A stretch of 40,669 bases of DNA from an uncultured Caldisericota bacterium (GTDB lineage Bacteria; Caldisericota; Caldisericia; Caldisericales; Caldisericaceae). The notes under the pieces were generated by a model that saw nothing but the letters and a program-made list of their open reading frames with translations, ran no database searches and was not told the origin of the DNA. Positions 16,384-25,264 of this stretch are shown here, piece after piece (within the stretch, counting starts at the first letter, position 1; each line of letters begins with the position of its first letter). The stretch covers positions 1-40,669 of the forward strand of contig CAJXKN010000002.1 of the NCBI GenBank assembly GCA_913055585.1. The letters run 5' to 3'. A program made the position numbers and the translations under genes.

Positions 16384-17628
16384 ATGATAGATATTGAAAA
16401 AGCCAACAAGGAAGCGCTTAATAAGTTGTTATCTGCGCGACCAATGTTAGTAGGAATGGGAAAGGCAATTGATGTAGTGCCCGGGATGAAAGAAAATTTG
16501 ATTCTTCATGCAGGGCCACCTATTACCTGGGAGAGAATGTGTGGACCACAGAGAGGCGCCGTTATTGGTGCACTAATTTATGAGGGAAAGGCAAAGGATA
16601 GGGAAGAAGCTGAAAAGATTGCGGCATCAGGTGAGATTGAATTTTCGCCTTGCCACCATCACCAGATGGTAGGGCCAATGGCAGGAATTGTTTCTCCCTC
16701 TATGCCTGTGTACATTTTAGAGAATGAAGCATTTGGCAACAAAGCCTATGCAACAATGAATGAAGGCCTTGGAAAAGTTCTAAGAATGGGGGCATACTCC
16801 CCTGATGTTATTGAGCGATTAAAATGGATGGAAAATGTAATGTATCCTGTTATGGATAGAGCAATAAGGACACTGGGTAAGATTGATCTAAAAAATATCA
16901 TTGCCCAGGCCTTGCATATGGGTGATGAACTTCATAACAGAAATAAAGGTGCAACCTCTTTATTATTCAGGCAAATTGCTCCTGCAATGGTAAAAAGTAC
17001 GAAAGATGCCTCTCAGGTTGAGAAAGTATTAAAATTTATTGATGGGAATGATCACACATTCCTTAACCTTTCTATGCCTGCTGCAAAAGTAAGTTTGGAT
17101 CCTGCAAGAAATGTTGAAGGAAGCACAATGGTAGTTGTAATGGCAAGAAATGGAACTGATTTTGGTATTCAGGTATCTGGTTTGGGTGACCAGTGGTTTA
17201 CGGCACCTGCTCCTGTTCCACCTAATGCTTTATATTTCCCTGGTTTTACGAAGGAAGATGCTAACCCCGATATTGGTGACAGCTCAATAATGGAGACATC
17301 AGGACTTGGTGGATTTGCTATTGGTGCTGCTCCTGCAATTGTACAGTTTGTTGGAGGTACACCTCAGGATGGTTTAAACAAAACATTATCAATGTATGAG
17401 ATAACAATAGGTGAGAACAACGTATATCAGGTTCCTTACCTTAATTTCAGAGGTACTCCAACTGGTATCGATATAAGAAAAGTGGTAGAAAAGAACATCC
17501 CGCCATTTATTGATACTGGTATTGCGCATAAGGAACCAGGTATTGGTCAGGTAGGTGCAGGACTTGTTGATGCACCAATGGAAGTATTTAAGAAGGCTGT
17601 AGTTGCCTTTGCAAAAAAATATTCATAA
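16384..17628 (+). CDS. allG: DUF1116 protein, oxamate carbamoyltransferase subunit AllG-type
   Basis: The 414-residue protein has typical DUF1116 blocks: GAPPITWERMCGPQRGAVIGA-type (here HAGPPITWERMCGPQRGA), FSPCHHHQMVGPMAGI with its histidine cluster (about 93-95), and VVMARNGTDFGIQVSGLG. The clustered Cys/His and invariant Arg and Trp residues are likely catalytic. It is the YlbE (AllG) counterpart and partner of FdrA and AllH. Translation starts at 16384 after AAAGGAGG. Compared with longer homologues it lacks the N-terminal piece that seems to be encoded separately at 16179-16361. Confidence 0.88.
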   Translation: MIDIEKANKEALNKLLSARPMLVGMGKAIDVVPGMKENLILHAGPPITWERMCGPQRGAVIGALIYEGKAKDREEAEKIAASGEIEFSPCHHHQMVGPMAGIVSPSMPVYILENEAFGNKAYATMNEGLGKVLRMGAYSPDVIERLKWMENVMYPVMDRAIRTLGKIDLKNIIAQALHMGDELHNRNKGATSLLFRQIAPAMVKSTKDASQVEKVLKFIDGNDHTFLNLSMPAAKVSLDPARNVEGSTMVVVMARNGTDFGIQVSGLGDQWFTAPAPVPPNALYFPGFTKEDANPDIGDSSIMETSGLGGFAIGAAPAIVQFVGGTPQDGLNKTLSMYEITIGENNVYQVPYLNFRGTPTGIDIRKVVEKNIPPFIDTGIAHKEPGIGQVGAGLVDAPMEVFKKAVVAFAKKYS

Positions 17629-17642
17629 AGGAGGATTTTATT

Positions 17643-18467
17643 ATGACAAATGAGGAATTCATTAAACTTTTAACTGAATCAAAAATGTACGATTTAACTC
17701 AACCCCTTAGTATTCATACACCACCATGGCCAAGTTATATGCCTCTTGGAATTCAGTATTTTAAAAGAATTGCTGGTGCACATATGGGGCAGGGTGCAAA
17801 TGGACAGATTATTACATCAAGTAACCATGTAGGGACGCATATGGATGGTGAAATCCATTTCTTTAGTTCGGGTAGACCAATTGGTAAAGTTCCTCTTAAC
17901 GAATGGGTAGGTCCGGGTGTTGTAGTGGATATCTCGGACGAGGTTGAAGATTATAGTCTTTATACGCCTGAAATGCTGATGAAAAAAGCTGACATTAGAA
18001 AAGGTGATATCCTTATTATTAATACTGGATATCATAGGTATGCATGGGACCAGCCAGAATCTGATGAATTGCGTTATATGGTAAAACATCCAGGACCAAG
18101 TCCGGAATTTGCCGATTGGGCACTGGATATGAAACTTAAGTGGATTGGTGTTGATTGCGGTAGTGCAGATCATCCTATGAATACGATTTTGAGAGATTGG
18201 CATCCTGGATTATTCAAGGAAGCAAATAAGAAACTGAAAGAAAAATATGGTAAAGATTGGGACGAGATGTTCCCCAAGGAAAAATTCTATCAGATTATGC
18301 ACTTAAAACTCTTCCCAAAGGGACTTGTCCATGCAGAGAATATTGGTGGAGATATTGACAAATTAAACAATAAGAGGGCCTATATTGGTGCATTTGTTGT
18401 TAAAGGAATAGAAATGTCATCTGCCTGGTGTAGAGTTGTAGCCTGGGAATCACCTGAGGGAAAATAG
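17643..18467 (+). CDS. Cyclase-family metal-dependent hydrolase
   Basis: The 274-residue protein has the signature of the cyclase/kynurenine-formamidase-like family, HVGTHMDGEIHF, with metal ligands His62, His66, Asp68 and His72. A distal WIGVDCGSADHP segment completes the site. Members hydrolyse amide or lactam bonds (for example isatin hydrolase and bacterial kynurenine formamidase). Here it sits between the carbamoyltransferase subunits and the molybdenum hydroxylase genes, a suitable place for the ring-opening or ureide-hydrolysing step. It starts 14 nt after allG behind AAAGGAGG, in the same operon. The exact amide substrate cannot be read from sequence. Confidence 0.85.
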   Translation: MTNEEFIKLLTESKMYDLTQPLSIHTPPWPSYMPLGIQYFKRIAGAHMGQGANGQIITSSNHVGTHMDGEIHFFSSGRPIGKVPLNEWVGPGVVVDISDEVEDYSLYTPEMLMKKADIRKGDILIINTGYHRYAWDQPESDELRYMVKHPGPSPEFADWALDMKLKWIGVDCGSADHPMNTILRDWHPGLFKEANKKLKEKYGKDWDEMFPKEKFYQIMHLKLFPKGLVHAENIGGDIDKLNNKRAYIGAFVVKGIEMSSAWCRVVAWESPEGK

Positions 18468-18480
18468 CAGGAGATGCTGT

Positions 18481-19362
18481 ATGAAGGAATTTGACTACTA
18501 TAAGCCATTAACTCTAAAAGAGGCAACAGCACTTTATGATAGGTATGGAGCATCTTCTAAGCTTCTTCTTGGAGGGACTGACCTTGTTGTTTTAATGAGC
18601 GATGGCGTTGTTAATCCTGATGTTGTGATAGATCTCAAAGGTATAGAAGAGCTGAAGAGACTTGAATTAAAAGATGGCTTCCTGCATATTGGTGCAAGGA
18701 CGACATTTTCTGAACTTATAGAATCAAGCGTAGTGAAAGAGAAATTTCCTATTATTTGGGAAGCATCAAGATTTATTGCATCAGTAGGAATTAGAAACAA
18801 AGCAACTCTTGTAGGAAACATCTGCAGTGCTGTTCCCTCTGCAGATTCTGCCCCTGCTCTTTTAGTAAGAGATGCTGTTGTGGTAGCGGCAAGCGAGGAA
18901 GGTAATAGAGAGATTCCAATTTCAGAGTTCTTTGTTGGACCAAGAAAAACTGTGCTTAAAAAAGGGGAAATTGTAACTGAAATTAAAGTTCCTGAAATTA
19001 AAAACAAATTTGGCGGTTCGTATATAAAGCTTGGAAGATACAGTGGAGAAGACCTTGCTCAGGTGGGAGTTGCTACATTAGCAGTTGAGGGTAACAAGTA
19101 CTCAGTGGCATTCTGTGCGGTTGCACCTGTACCTGTCCGAGCTACTGAAGTGGAGGAATTTCTTAAAGGAAAAGAGATTACAGACGAACTTCTTAACGAA
19201 GCAAAACCAATTGCACTAAAGGCGATTTCTCCCATTAGTGATGTCCGAGCAAGTAAGGAATACAGAATGCGTATGAGCGGTGTAGTATTTGCAAGGTCAA
19301 TGAAGACCTCGGTCTTAAGACTCGAAGGTAATGGTCCTGAGTACGGCGATAGGCTTGTGTGA
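18481..19362 (+). CDS. FAD-binding subunit of molybdenum hydroxylase, set 2
   Basis: The 293-residue protein is a CoxM/XdhB-type FAD subunit. The FAD pyrophosphate motifs are visible as LLGGTDLVVLM (about 32-42) and VGIRNKATLVGNICSAVPSAD (about 101-121), and the C-terminal CO-dehydrogenase flavoprotein domain follows. It accepts electrons from the [2Fe-2S] clusters and reduces NAD+ or another acceptor. It is the only such subunit in the window and may serve both molybdenum hydroxylases. Confidence 0.92.
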   Translation: MKEFDYYKPLTLKEATALYDRYGASSKLLLGGTDLVVLMSDGVVNPDVVIDLKGIEELKRLELKDGFLHIGARTTFSELIESSVVKEKFPIIWEASRFIASVGIRNKATLVGNICSAVPSADSAPALLVRDAVVVAASEEGNREIPISEFFVGPRKTVLKKGEIVTEIKVPEIKNKFGGSYIKLGRYSGEDLAQVGVATLAVEGNKYSVAFCAVAPVPVRATEVEEFLKGKEITDELLNEAKPIALKAISPISDVRASKEYRMRMSGVVFARSMKTSVLRLEGNGPEYGDRLV

Positions 19363-19372
19363 GGAGGAGATT

Positions 19373-19834
19373 ATGAAAAGAGAAATTAATTTTACATTAA
19401 ACGGAGACCCTGTATCAATAGAAGTACGTCCGAATGAAAAACTTCTGGATGTATTGAGAGACCATTTGGGTGTTAAAAGCCCAAAACATGGGTGTGGAAG
19501 AGGCGAATGTGGCGCTTGTTCCGTTCTCTTAAATGGTAAAAGCATACGAAGCTGTATTACACTCGCAGTTGAGGTAGATGGCCAGGAAATTGTGACTCTT
19601 GAAGGTTTAGAAAAGAATGGTTTGACAGACTTGCAAAAATCTTTTCTCAAACATAATGCATTTCAATGTGGATTCTGTGCCCCGGGTTTTACAATTTCTG
19701 CTACAGAGCTTTTAAACAATAATCCTCATCCTGATGAGAACGAAATTAGAGAGGCCATTTCTGGAAACCTCTGCCGATGCACTGGATACAAAAACATTGT
19801 TGGTGCAATATTGGATGTTGCAAAGAAGAAGTAG
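19373..19834 (+). CDS. [2Fe-2S] subunit of molybdenum hydroxylase, set 2
   Basis: About 153 residues with the two cluster-binding regions of this family: CGRGECGACSVLLNG plus a later Cys for the first, and CGFCAPG with CRCTGY for the second. I chose ATG 19373 (GAGGAGG directly upstream) over an upstream start at 19331, because the protein then matches the length and N terminus of its paralogue at 2797-3282. It is followed nine bases later by the large subunit gene. Confidence 0.92.
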   Translation: MKREINFTLNGDPVSIEVRPNEKLLDVLRDHLGVKSPKHGCGRGECGACSVLLNGKSIRSCITLAVEVDGQEIVTLEGLEKNGLTDLQKSFLKHNAFQCGFCAPGFTISATELLNNNPHPDENEIREAISGNLCRCTGYKNIVGAILDVAKKK

Positions 19835-19843
19835 GAGGGAACT

Positions 19844-22180
19844 ATGAAAAAATTAAAATATGTCGGGAAAAATGCTGTAAGGATAGATGGATTAGCAAAA
19901 ATTACAGGGGCAGCAGAGTATACTGATGACATAGAATTTGGCCCAAAACTTCTTTTTGTAGGAGTGCTTGAGAGTCCGTATGCACATGCATTAATTAAAA
20001 ATATTGATACAAGTGAAGCAGAAAAGGTTCCAGGAGTAAGAGCTGTAATCTCTGGAAAGGATTTCCCTGAGAAATTTGGCCTGTACCTTAAAGATAATTC
20101 CATTTTCCCTATTGACAGGGTGCGTTATGTAGGTGAGCAGGTTGCCGCTGTTATCGCAACAACACAGGAAATAGCTGATAATGCCGTAAAACTCATTAAA
20201 GTAGATTATGAGCCTCTGCCAGTACTTCAAAGCCCCCTTGATGCAATTAAGCCTGATGCAGTACTCATTCATCCTGATCTGGGTAGTTACGAAGTAGTTC
20301 CATGGTTGTATCCGCAACCGGGGACTAATATTGCACATGTCCGCAAAATTAGAAAAGGCAATGTTGATAAGGCATTTAAAGAAGCAGATTTTGTTCTTGA
20401 GGATTGGTACCATGTACCACATGTAGTGCATGCACCACTTGAGACGCATATTTCAGTCTCTCTGTTTACGCTTGATGGTCGGCTTACAATGTGGAATTCT
20501 ACACAGTCACCGCATACACAGAGAAATATTATTGCACATTCCTTGAAGATACCTCATAAAGATGTGAGAGTAATTGCATCTTTTGTTGGAGGTGGATTTG
20601 GAGGGAAAGCAGGTATCAATATGGAAGTCATAGGAGCTGTTGCAGCTATGAAGGTGCCAGGACATCCTGTTAAAGTAAGATGGACACGTAAACAAGAATT
20701 TGAGAATACATCGCAAAGGCAGGAGCTTTACGCACATATAAAAATGGGCGTTAAAAAAGATGGCACGATTACAGCTCTGGAGCATAAACTGTACTGGGAT
20801 GTTGGTGCATCTGCAGAATATGGTTCAAATGTTGTTAATGCAACAGGCTTCTCTGCTACAGGTCCATATAGAATACCAAATGTAAGTATTGACTCTTATG
20901 CAATTTATACGAATAGACCCCCTTGTGGTGCTTATAGAGGTTTTGGTTATTCAGAATTTCATTTTGGTCTGGAAAGTCATATTGATAGAATGGCAAAGAT
21001 GTTGAAAATGGACCCTGTAGAATTTAGAAAGAAAAATGCAATAAGTAGAAAGGATAAAGTTGCCTATGGAGTAGAAATGAATCCAACGGGAATTCAAGAA
21101 TGTATAGATAAGGTTGCCGAGGCAATTGAATGGGGAAAAGAGGATAAATCTCCTGACCCAAATAAAATAAGAGCTAAAGGGTTTGCTTCTGCCTGGAAGG
21201 CGCCAGCAATGCCACCTAATGAATCATCGGCAGCATTTATCAAATTCAGTGAAGACGGTAGTATAAACATTCTTGTTTCAGGGATGGAACTTGGGCAAGG
21301 ATTTATGACAGCAATGGCAAAAATTGCTGCAGAAGAGCTTTCACTGCCTCTGGAAAAAATTAGAGTGGAACTTCCAGATACAGATAGAAATCCATATGAA
21401 TGGCAAACAGTGGCAAGTCATGTTACCTGGAGCTGCGGTAATGCGGTAAGACGTGCAGCAATTGATGCAAGAAACCAGATTTTGGAAACTGTATCCAGAG
21501 CATACCATATAGATAAATCTAATCTTTACCTTGAGGATGGACAGGTGAAATCTTATACAGACTCTGAATTTAAACTCCCGTTTGAGAATTTTGTAATCAA
21601 TGGAATAGAGATGCCTGATGGTACATATAGAGGCGGACCAATTATGGGAAAAGGTATGTTTATGCCAGAGTTTTCCTCTGCGAAAGTAAATCCTGAAACA
21701 GGTCAGGGAGGACATCCAAATGTTCATTATACTACAGGTGCTGGTGCGGTGGAGATTGAAATTGACAAGGAAACAGGTAGAATAAAAGTTTTAAAAGCGG
21801 CAGAAGCATTTGATGCAGGTAAAGCAATTAATCCAGACCTTGTGAAAGACCAAATTGTTGGTGGATTTGTTCAGGGATTAGGTACCGCTCTCTGGGAAGA
21901 AGTAAAATTCGATAAAAATGGAAGGATTCTCAATCCTAATTTTACTGATTATAAAATTCCAACTGCATTGGACGTGCCACCTGTAATGATACCGATAATC
22001 GTTGAGGTTCCTCAACCAGATGGGCCATTTGGTGCAAGAGGTATTGCAGAGCACACAATGATTCCTGTGATGCCAGCTGTTGCAAATGCTGTTGAAAACG
22101 CATTAGGAGTGAGAATTAAGAGCGTACCTTTGACACCTGAGAAAATCCTTAACGCTTTAAAGGAGAAAGAAGAAAAATAG
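19844..22180 (+). CDS. Molybdenum hydroxylase large subunit, set 2 (xanthine dehydrogenase family)
   Basis: The 778-residue protein has the hammerhead domain (MKKLKYVGKNAVRIDGLAKI start) and the full Mo-cofactor domain. The canonical Mo loop GGGFGGK, the pocket arginine in AYRGFGYSE and the catalytic glutamate in GARGIAEHT (about residue 736) are all present. With the two preceding genes it forms a complete FAD/[2Fe-2S]/Mo enzyme of the xanthine dehydrogenase class. It is a paralogue of the protein at 459-2804 but with the standard Mo loop. Substrate is unproven; purine, other N-heterocycles or aldehydes are possible, and the neighbourhood favours a purine-like compound. Confidence 0.92.
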   Translation: MKKLKYVGKNAVRIDGLAKITGAAEYTDDIEFGPKLLFVGVLESPYAHALIKNIDTSEAEKVPGVRAVISGKDFPEKFGLYLKDNSIFPIDRVRYVGEQVAAVIATTQEIADNAVKLIKVDYEPLPVLQSPLDAIKPDAVLIHPDLGSYEVVPWLYPQPGTNIAHVRKIRKGNVDKAFKEADFVLEDWYHVPHVVHAPLETHISVSLFTLDGRLTMWNSTQSPHTQRNIIAHSLKIPHKDVRVIASFVGGGFGGKAGINMEVIGAVAAMKVPGHPVKVRWTRKQEFENTSQRQELYAHIKMGVKKDGTITALEHKLYWDVGASAEYGSNVVNATGFSATGPYRIPNVSIDSYAIYTNRPPCGAYRGFGYSEFHFGLESHIDRMAKMLKMDPVEFRKKNAISRKDKVAYGVEMNPTGIQECIDKVAEAIEWGKEDKSPDPNKIRAKGFASAWKAPAMPPNESSAAFIKFSEDGSINILVSGMELGQGFMTAMAKIAAEELSLPLEKIRVELPDTDRNPYEWQTVASHVTWSCGNAVRRAAIDARNQILETVSRAYHIDKSNLYLEDGQVKSYTDSEFKLPFENFVINGIEMPDGTYRGGPIMGKGMFMPEFSSAKVNPETGQGGHPNVHYTTGAGAVEIEIDKETGRIKVLKAAEAFDAGKAINPDLVKDQIVGGFVQGLGTALWEEVKFDKNGRILNPNFTDYKIPTALDVPPVMIPIIVEVPQPDGPFGARGIAEHTMIPVMPAVANAVENALGVRIKSVPLTPEKILNALKEKEEK

Positions 22181-22200
22181 TTTACCTGGAATAAATAAAT

Positions 22201-22232
22201 CAAAAGGGGGAAACACTTCCCCCTTTTGTGAC
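22201..22232 (+). terminator. Terminator-like hairpin before the permease gene
   Basis: A 12-bp perfect stem (22201-22212 with 22217-22228, core AAAAGGGGG/CCCCCTTTT) has an ACAC loop. The T-run is part of the stem. It follows the last molybdenum hydroxylase gene and probably attenuates read-through into the permease gene. The 90 bases behind it contain two Shine-Dalgarno-like sites (22243-22251 and just before 22323); the first has no usable open frame. Confidence 0.7.
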
Positions 22233-22322
22233 CAATCTGTGAAAGGAGGTGATAAAAGGAAAATAATTTCTGAAAAGATTTTTTAAACAAATTTTTAAAC
22301 AAATCTAAAAGGAGGTTAAATT

Positions 22323-23753
22323 ATGTCGGACGAAGAGTACGGTGAAGTTAAACAGAGAATTGTGCCATGGCCAATTGATAGCTACCCACCATGGGGATTT
22401 GCCACTTTGGCAGGTGCGCAACATGTATTTACGCTTTTTGGTGCAACAACCCTTGTTCCTATTCTTTTTGGTCACGCAATGGGAATGAGTACAACAGAAT
22501 TAGGCCTATTTATAGCAACGGTGTATATGGTTATGGGCATTGCAACTCTCATTCATGTTGATGAGAGAATTGGTAGTGGACTTCCTATTGTTCAGGGTTC
22601 ATCATTCTCATTCATTCCACCATTGCTTGCAGTTTTTTCAAGTATTAAAAAGAACGGTGGCGGAGTGCCGCAAATGATGCAGGCTATGGGTGGTGCGTTG
22701 ATCTATGGTGGTATTTACGAACTTGTAGTAGGATATTCAGGGTTGATTGGTTTGTTGAAGAGATATCTTACACCGGTAGCAATTGGACCAACGATTATGT
22801 TGATTGGTTTTAGTCTTGCAGGTGTTGCAGTAAGTGATGCAGGAACAAACTGGGCTTTATCTCTTCTTGTTGTTGCACTCATCTTTACATTCTCTCTTAT
22901 TTTAAAGAGTAAAAAACTCAATCAATTCGCGGTGCTTTCCTCAGTTGTAATTGTCTATCTTGTTGCCTTGTTTGGAACTTTAGTTGGTTGGTTCCCTGCA
23001 GGAAGTGCATCACATGTTGATATTGCAGCAATTGCAAAGGCGAGGTGGATTGTATGGCCTACACTATTCCGTTATGGAGCAGCAGAAACCCTGAAGTTTA
23101 ATACGATGGCATTTACAGGGATTCTTGCAGCTTATACTGCATCAATGATTGAATCAGTTGGTGACTACTATAGTGTATGTTATGCTTCCGGTGCGCCAGA
23201 ACCATCTGAGCACGTTATCAACTGGGGTATTGGTTCAGAAGGTTTAGGCTGCATTATTTCTGGTATGATGGGTGGCGTCGGTAGCACGAGTTACACGGAG
23301 AATATTGGCGTTATTGCCATCACAGGTATTGCATCAAAAAGAGTCATTAGGATGGGCTCTATAATTCTTCTTATTATTGGCTTTATTTGGAAGTTTGGTA
23401 CTGTCGTTGCAACGATTCCAACACCTGTAATTGGCGGTGCTTACATTGCCTTATTTGGTATCATTGGCGGTTTAGGAATTCAGGTACTTGCCCGTGCAGA
23501 TCTCTCCTCTATGAGGAACATTATGATTGTTGCATTTGCATTTCTCATAGGTTTGGGGCTGCCAAACTGGATACAATCAAACCCACTTGTAATAAATCAT
23601 GCAGCTTGGCTTGCTGACATTTTGAATGGTATTCTTGGAACAGGAATGGCAGTAGGCGGTTTATCAGCCGCTATACTGGATAATATCATCCCTGGAACAG
23701 ATAGAGAGAGAGGGATTAATGCAAAAGCGCCACGTCGGGTTAAAACTTCTTAA
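22323..23753 (+). CDS. NCS2 family nucleobase permease
   Basis: A 476-residue membrane protein with 12-14 hydrophobic segments, of the nucleobase-cation symporter-2 (UraA/XanQ/UacT) family. Recognisable are SSFSFIPPLLAVF, the helix-8 IESVGDYYSV segment with the substrate-binding glutamate, and the signature GSTSYTENIGVIAITGIAS. It imports uracil-, xanthine- or urate-like bases with H+ or Na+. It closes the catabolic operon and complements the ABC importer of region 1, so the cell has two uptake routes for related compounds. Confidence 0.92.
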   Translation: MSDEEYGEVKQRIVPWPIDSYPPWGFATLAGAQHVFTLFGATTLVPILFGHAMGMSTTELGLFIATVYMVMGIATLIHVDERIGSGLPIVQGSSFSFIPPLLAVFSSIKKNGGGVPQMMQAMGGALIYGGIYELVVGYSGLIGLLKRYLTPVAIGPTIMLIGFSLAGVAVSDAGTNWALSLLVVALIFTFSLILKSKKLNQFAVLSSVVIVYLVALFGTLVGWFPAGSASHVDIAAIAKARWIVWPTLFRYGAAETLKFNTMAFTGILAAYTASMIESVGDYYSVCYASGAPEPSEHVINWGIGSEGLGCIISGMMGGVGSTSYTENIGVIAITGIASKRVIRMGSIILLIIGFIWKFGTVVATIPTPVIGGAYIALFGIIGGLGIQVLARADLSSMRNIMIVAFAFLIGLGLPNWIQSNPLVINHAAWLADILNGILGTGMAVGGLSAAILDNIIPGTDRERGINAKAPRRVKTS

Positions 23754-23775
23754 CCTGTTATAATCTGAAACAGTT

Positions 23776-23807
23776 AGACAGGAGCCTTGTTCTGCTCCTG
23801 TCTTTTT
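23776..23807 (+). terminator. Terminator of the catabolic operon
   Basis: AGACAGGAGC/GCTCCTGTCT (23776-23785, 23794-23803) forms a 10-bp stem followed by five T. It is a clear intrinsic terminator 22 nt after the permease stop. Confidence 0.88.
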
Positions 23808-23889
23808 ATTATACAGCGATTCTTCCATTAAAAAATAGAACTATTTTATGCTCCAATCCCTTATTAATGTTTAGACGGTAAAACTCTTA

Positions 23890-23938
23890 TTGAATTTGTG
23901 GGAGGTTTTGATATAATATAGTTAAGTATATTAACTAT
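23890..23938 (+). promoter_or_regulatory. Promoter with operator-like dyad before the TPR gene
   Basis: TTGAAT (23890-23895), a 16-bp spacer and TATAAT (23912-23917) form a good promoter. A 21-bp perfect dyad, ATAGTTAA-GTATA-TTAACTAT (23918-23938), lies at the expected transcription start. Its position suits a repressor site or a 5' RNA hairpin. No regulator gene is present in the window. Confidence 0.6.
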
Positions 23939-23987
23939 CCTAATAATTGCAGGCAGGGCAAAAAATAATTTTATAAATGGAGGTTTA

Positions 23988-24095
23988 ATGGGCGTGCCAG
24001 AAAAAATTTGTAGTTTATTCCTGTCTAAAGTCCGATATAGGCAGAGCATAGCAAGCAGCTTATCACTAAAGTCATTTATGGGAATAATGAAATAA
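23988..24095 (+). CDS. Possible 35-residue small protein
   Basis: ATG 23988 follows GGAGG at a normal distance and opens a frame of 35 codons (start MGVPEKICSL, end KSFMGIMK) to TAA at 24093. It lies inside the leader between the promoter at 23890 and the TPR gene at 24169. I do not recognise it. It could be a translated small ORF or leader peptide; the case rests on the ribosome binding site alone. Confidence 0.35.
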   Translation: MGVPEKICSLFLSKVRYRQSIASSLSLKSFMGIMK

Positions 24096-24168
24096 ATGAA
24101 GATGGGAGACAGTTCTATAGGGAACGTTATCCTCACTATTACAATAAAATAAAGACGAGGAGGTTAAA

Positions 24169-24915
24169 ATGTCTAATAGGCTAAATAAGGTTAGTTTGCC
24201 AATTTCTCCTTCTACATTGCTTGTAATTGGATATATATTTGCATTTTTTGCGACTATCTTTCCTAGCAAAAGAACATTTGGCATAGTTTTATTTGTTGTT
24301 ACTGCAGTAGGACATATTTTTTACTTATCTGGGCCTGAGCAGAAAGCTATAAGAGCTCTTACTTCTGCGAAAAAGTACCTGGATAAAGGAAACAGTGAAA
24401 AAGGAGTGAAACTGTTATTAAATACTGTAAAGTTAACGGACAAATTTGATGATATACGTTATTTACTTAAGGGCAGATGCAAGAATCCAAAGAGTTATAG
24501 AAATGCCGCTAATATTTTAGCGAAAGAAAATGCTAATAATATTAATAGCAGTTTTTTTAAGTATCTTGTTGCCAGTATGTTTTACTATGCAGGAAACGTC
24601 AAAAAAACAGTAGAGTTATTAAATCCTATTCCTGTAGAGGAGAGTAATATTAAGATTGCACGTCTTCTTGGTGCTTCTTTGATGGATCTAAGGAGATTTG
24701 AAGATGCAATTAAGGCATTTAAAGAGTTTGAGCCTCCATTGCTTCCTATGCGTGAAGACGATCTTGCGGTGCTGTTTGGTATTGGTATATCGTACATAAA
24801 AATGGGGAATAAAGAAGATGGTAAAAAATATTTAGAGAGAGTAGCAATGAGAAACCCACGCTTTGGAGGAGTTACTAAAATTTTAGGACAGCTTGAAAAG
24901 GAAACCAATGAGTAG
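24169..24915 (+). CDS. Membrane-anchored TPR-like protein
   Basis: The 248-residue protein begins with two hydrophobic segments (about 13-29 and 35-53). A soluble part of TPR-like helix pairs follows, for example KKYLDKGNSEKGVKLLLNTV and FGIGISYIKMGNKEDGKKYLE. Such proteins scaffold other proteins at the membrane. GAGGAGG precedes the ATG. Its promoter has an operator-like dyad. It belongs to no obvious pathway here; the gene converges with the remnant at 25010-25225. Confidence 0.65.
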   Translation: MSNRLNKVSLPISPSTLLVIGYIFAFFATIFPSKRTFGIVLFVVTAVGHIFYLSGPEQKAIRALTSAKKYLDKGNSEKGVKLLLNTVKLTDKFDDIRYLLKGRCKNPKSYRNAANILAKENANNINSSFFKYLVASMFYYAGNVKKTVELLNPIPVEESNIKIARLLGASLMDLRRFEDAIKAFKEFEPPLLPMREDDLAVLFGIGISYIKMGNKEDGKKYLERVAMRNPRFGGVTKILGQLEKETNE

Positions 24916-25009
24916 CTAATATTTGTTATGAATCTTTCCTACTATAAAGTAGTATATCTATGCTGTAATGTTACAAAGGATATGGGAATAAATGGTATGT
25001 CTTTCAATA

Positions 25010-25225
25010 TTAAGGGTTTGTTAGACTTTTTTGCTCAGAAAATAGGTAAGATTTGCTAAATGGTGAAATATCACAATCAAGAAAATCAACCCTCGATTCC
25101 GTACAATGTAAATGTAAAGGGACTGGCAGATTAACCTCTTCCTTAAGCTTTGTAATCATTTCGTACATTACTTTTGGGGTGATTAAACCTGCCATATCTC
25201 TAATGATAATTGTATGTTTGTCCGT
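25010..25225 (-). pseudogene. Remnant of an oxaloacetate decarboxylase/pyruvate carboxylase alpha gene
   Basis: Read on the minus strand, the frame encodes TIIIRDMAGLITP, then an EEVNLPVPLHLHCTES stretch, and soon after VDFLDCDISPFS. These are three ordered blocks of the carboxyltransferase domain of OadA/PycB. The last two blocks are normally some 25-30 residues apart, so an internal piece is missing, and neither the N-terminal half nor the C-terminal part survives. It lies directly downstream of the decarboxylase beta gene, where a second alpha subunit gene would be expected. The rest of 24916-25264 holds nothing else I can support. Confidence 0.8.
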
Positions 25226-25264
25226 ATTAGTCTCCTAAAAATTTTGAAGTTAATAATTTTCGTA

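Noticed and set aside
22181-22322. A purine riboswitch before the nucleobase permease
   Set aside because: The spacer holds only a perfect hairpin and two ribosome-binding-site-like stretches; the conserved purine riboswitch core was not found.
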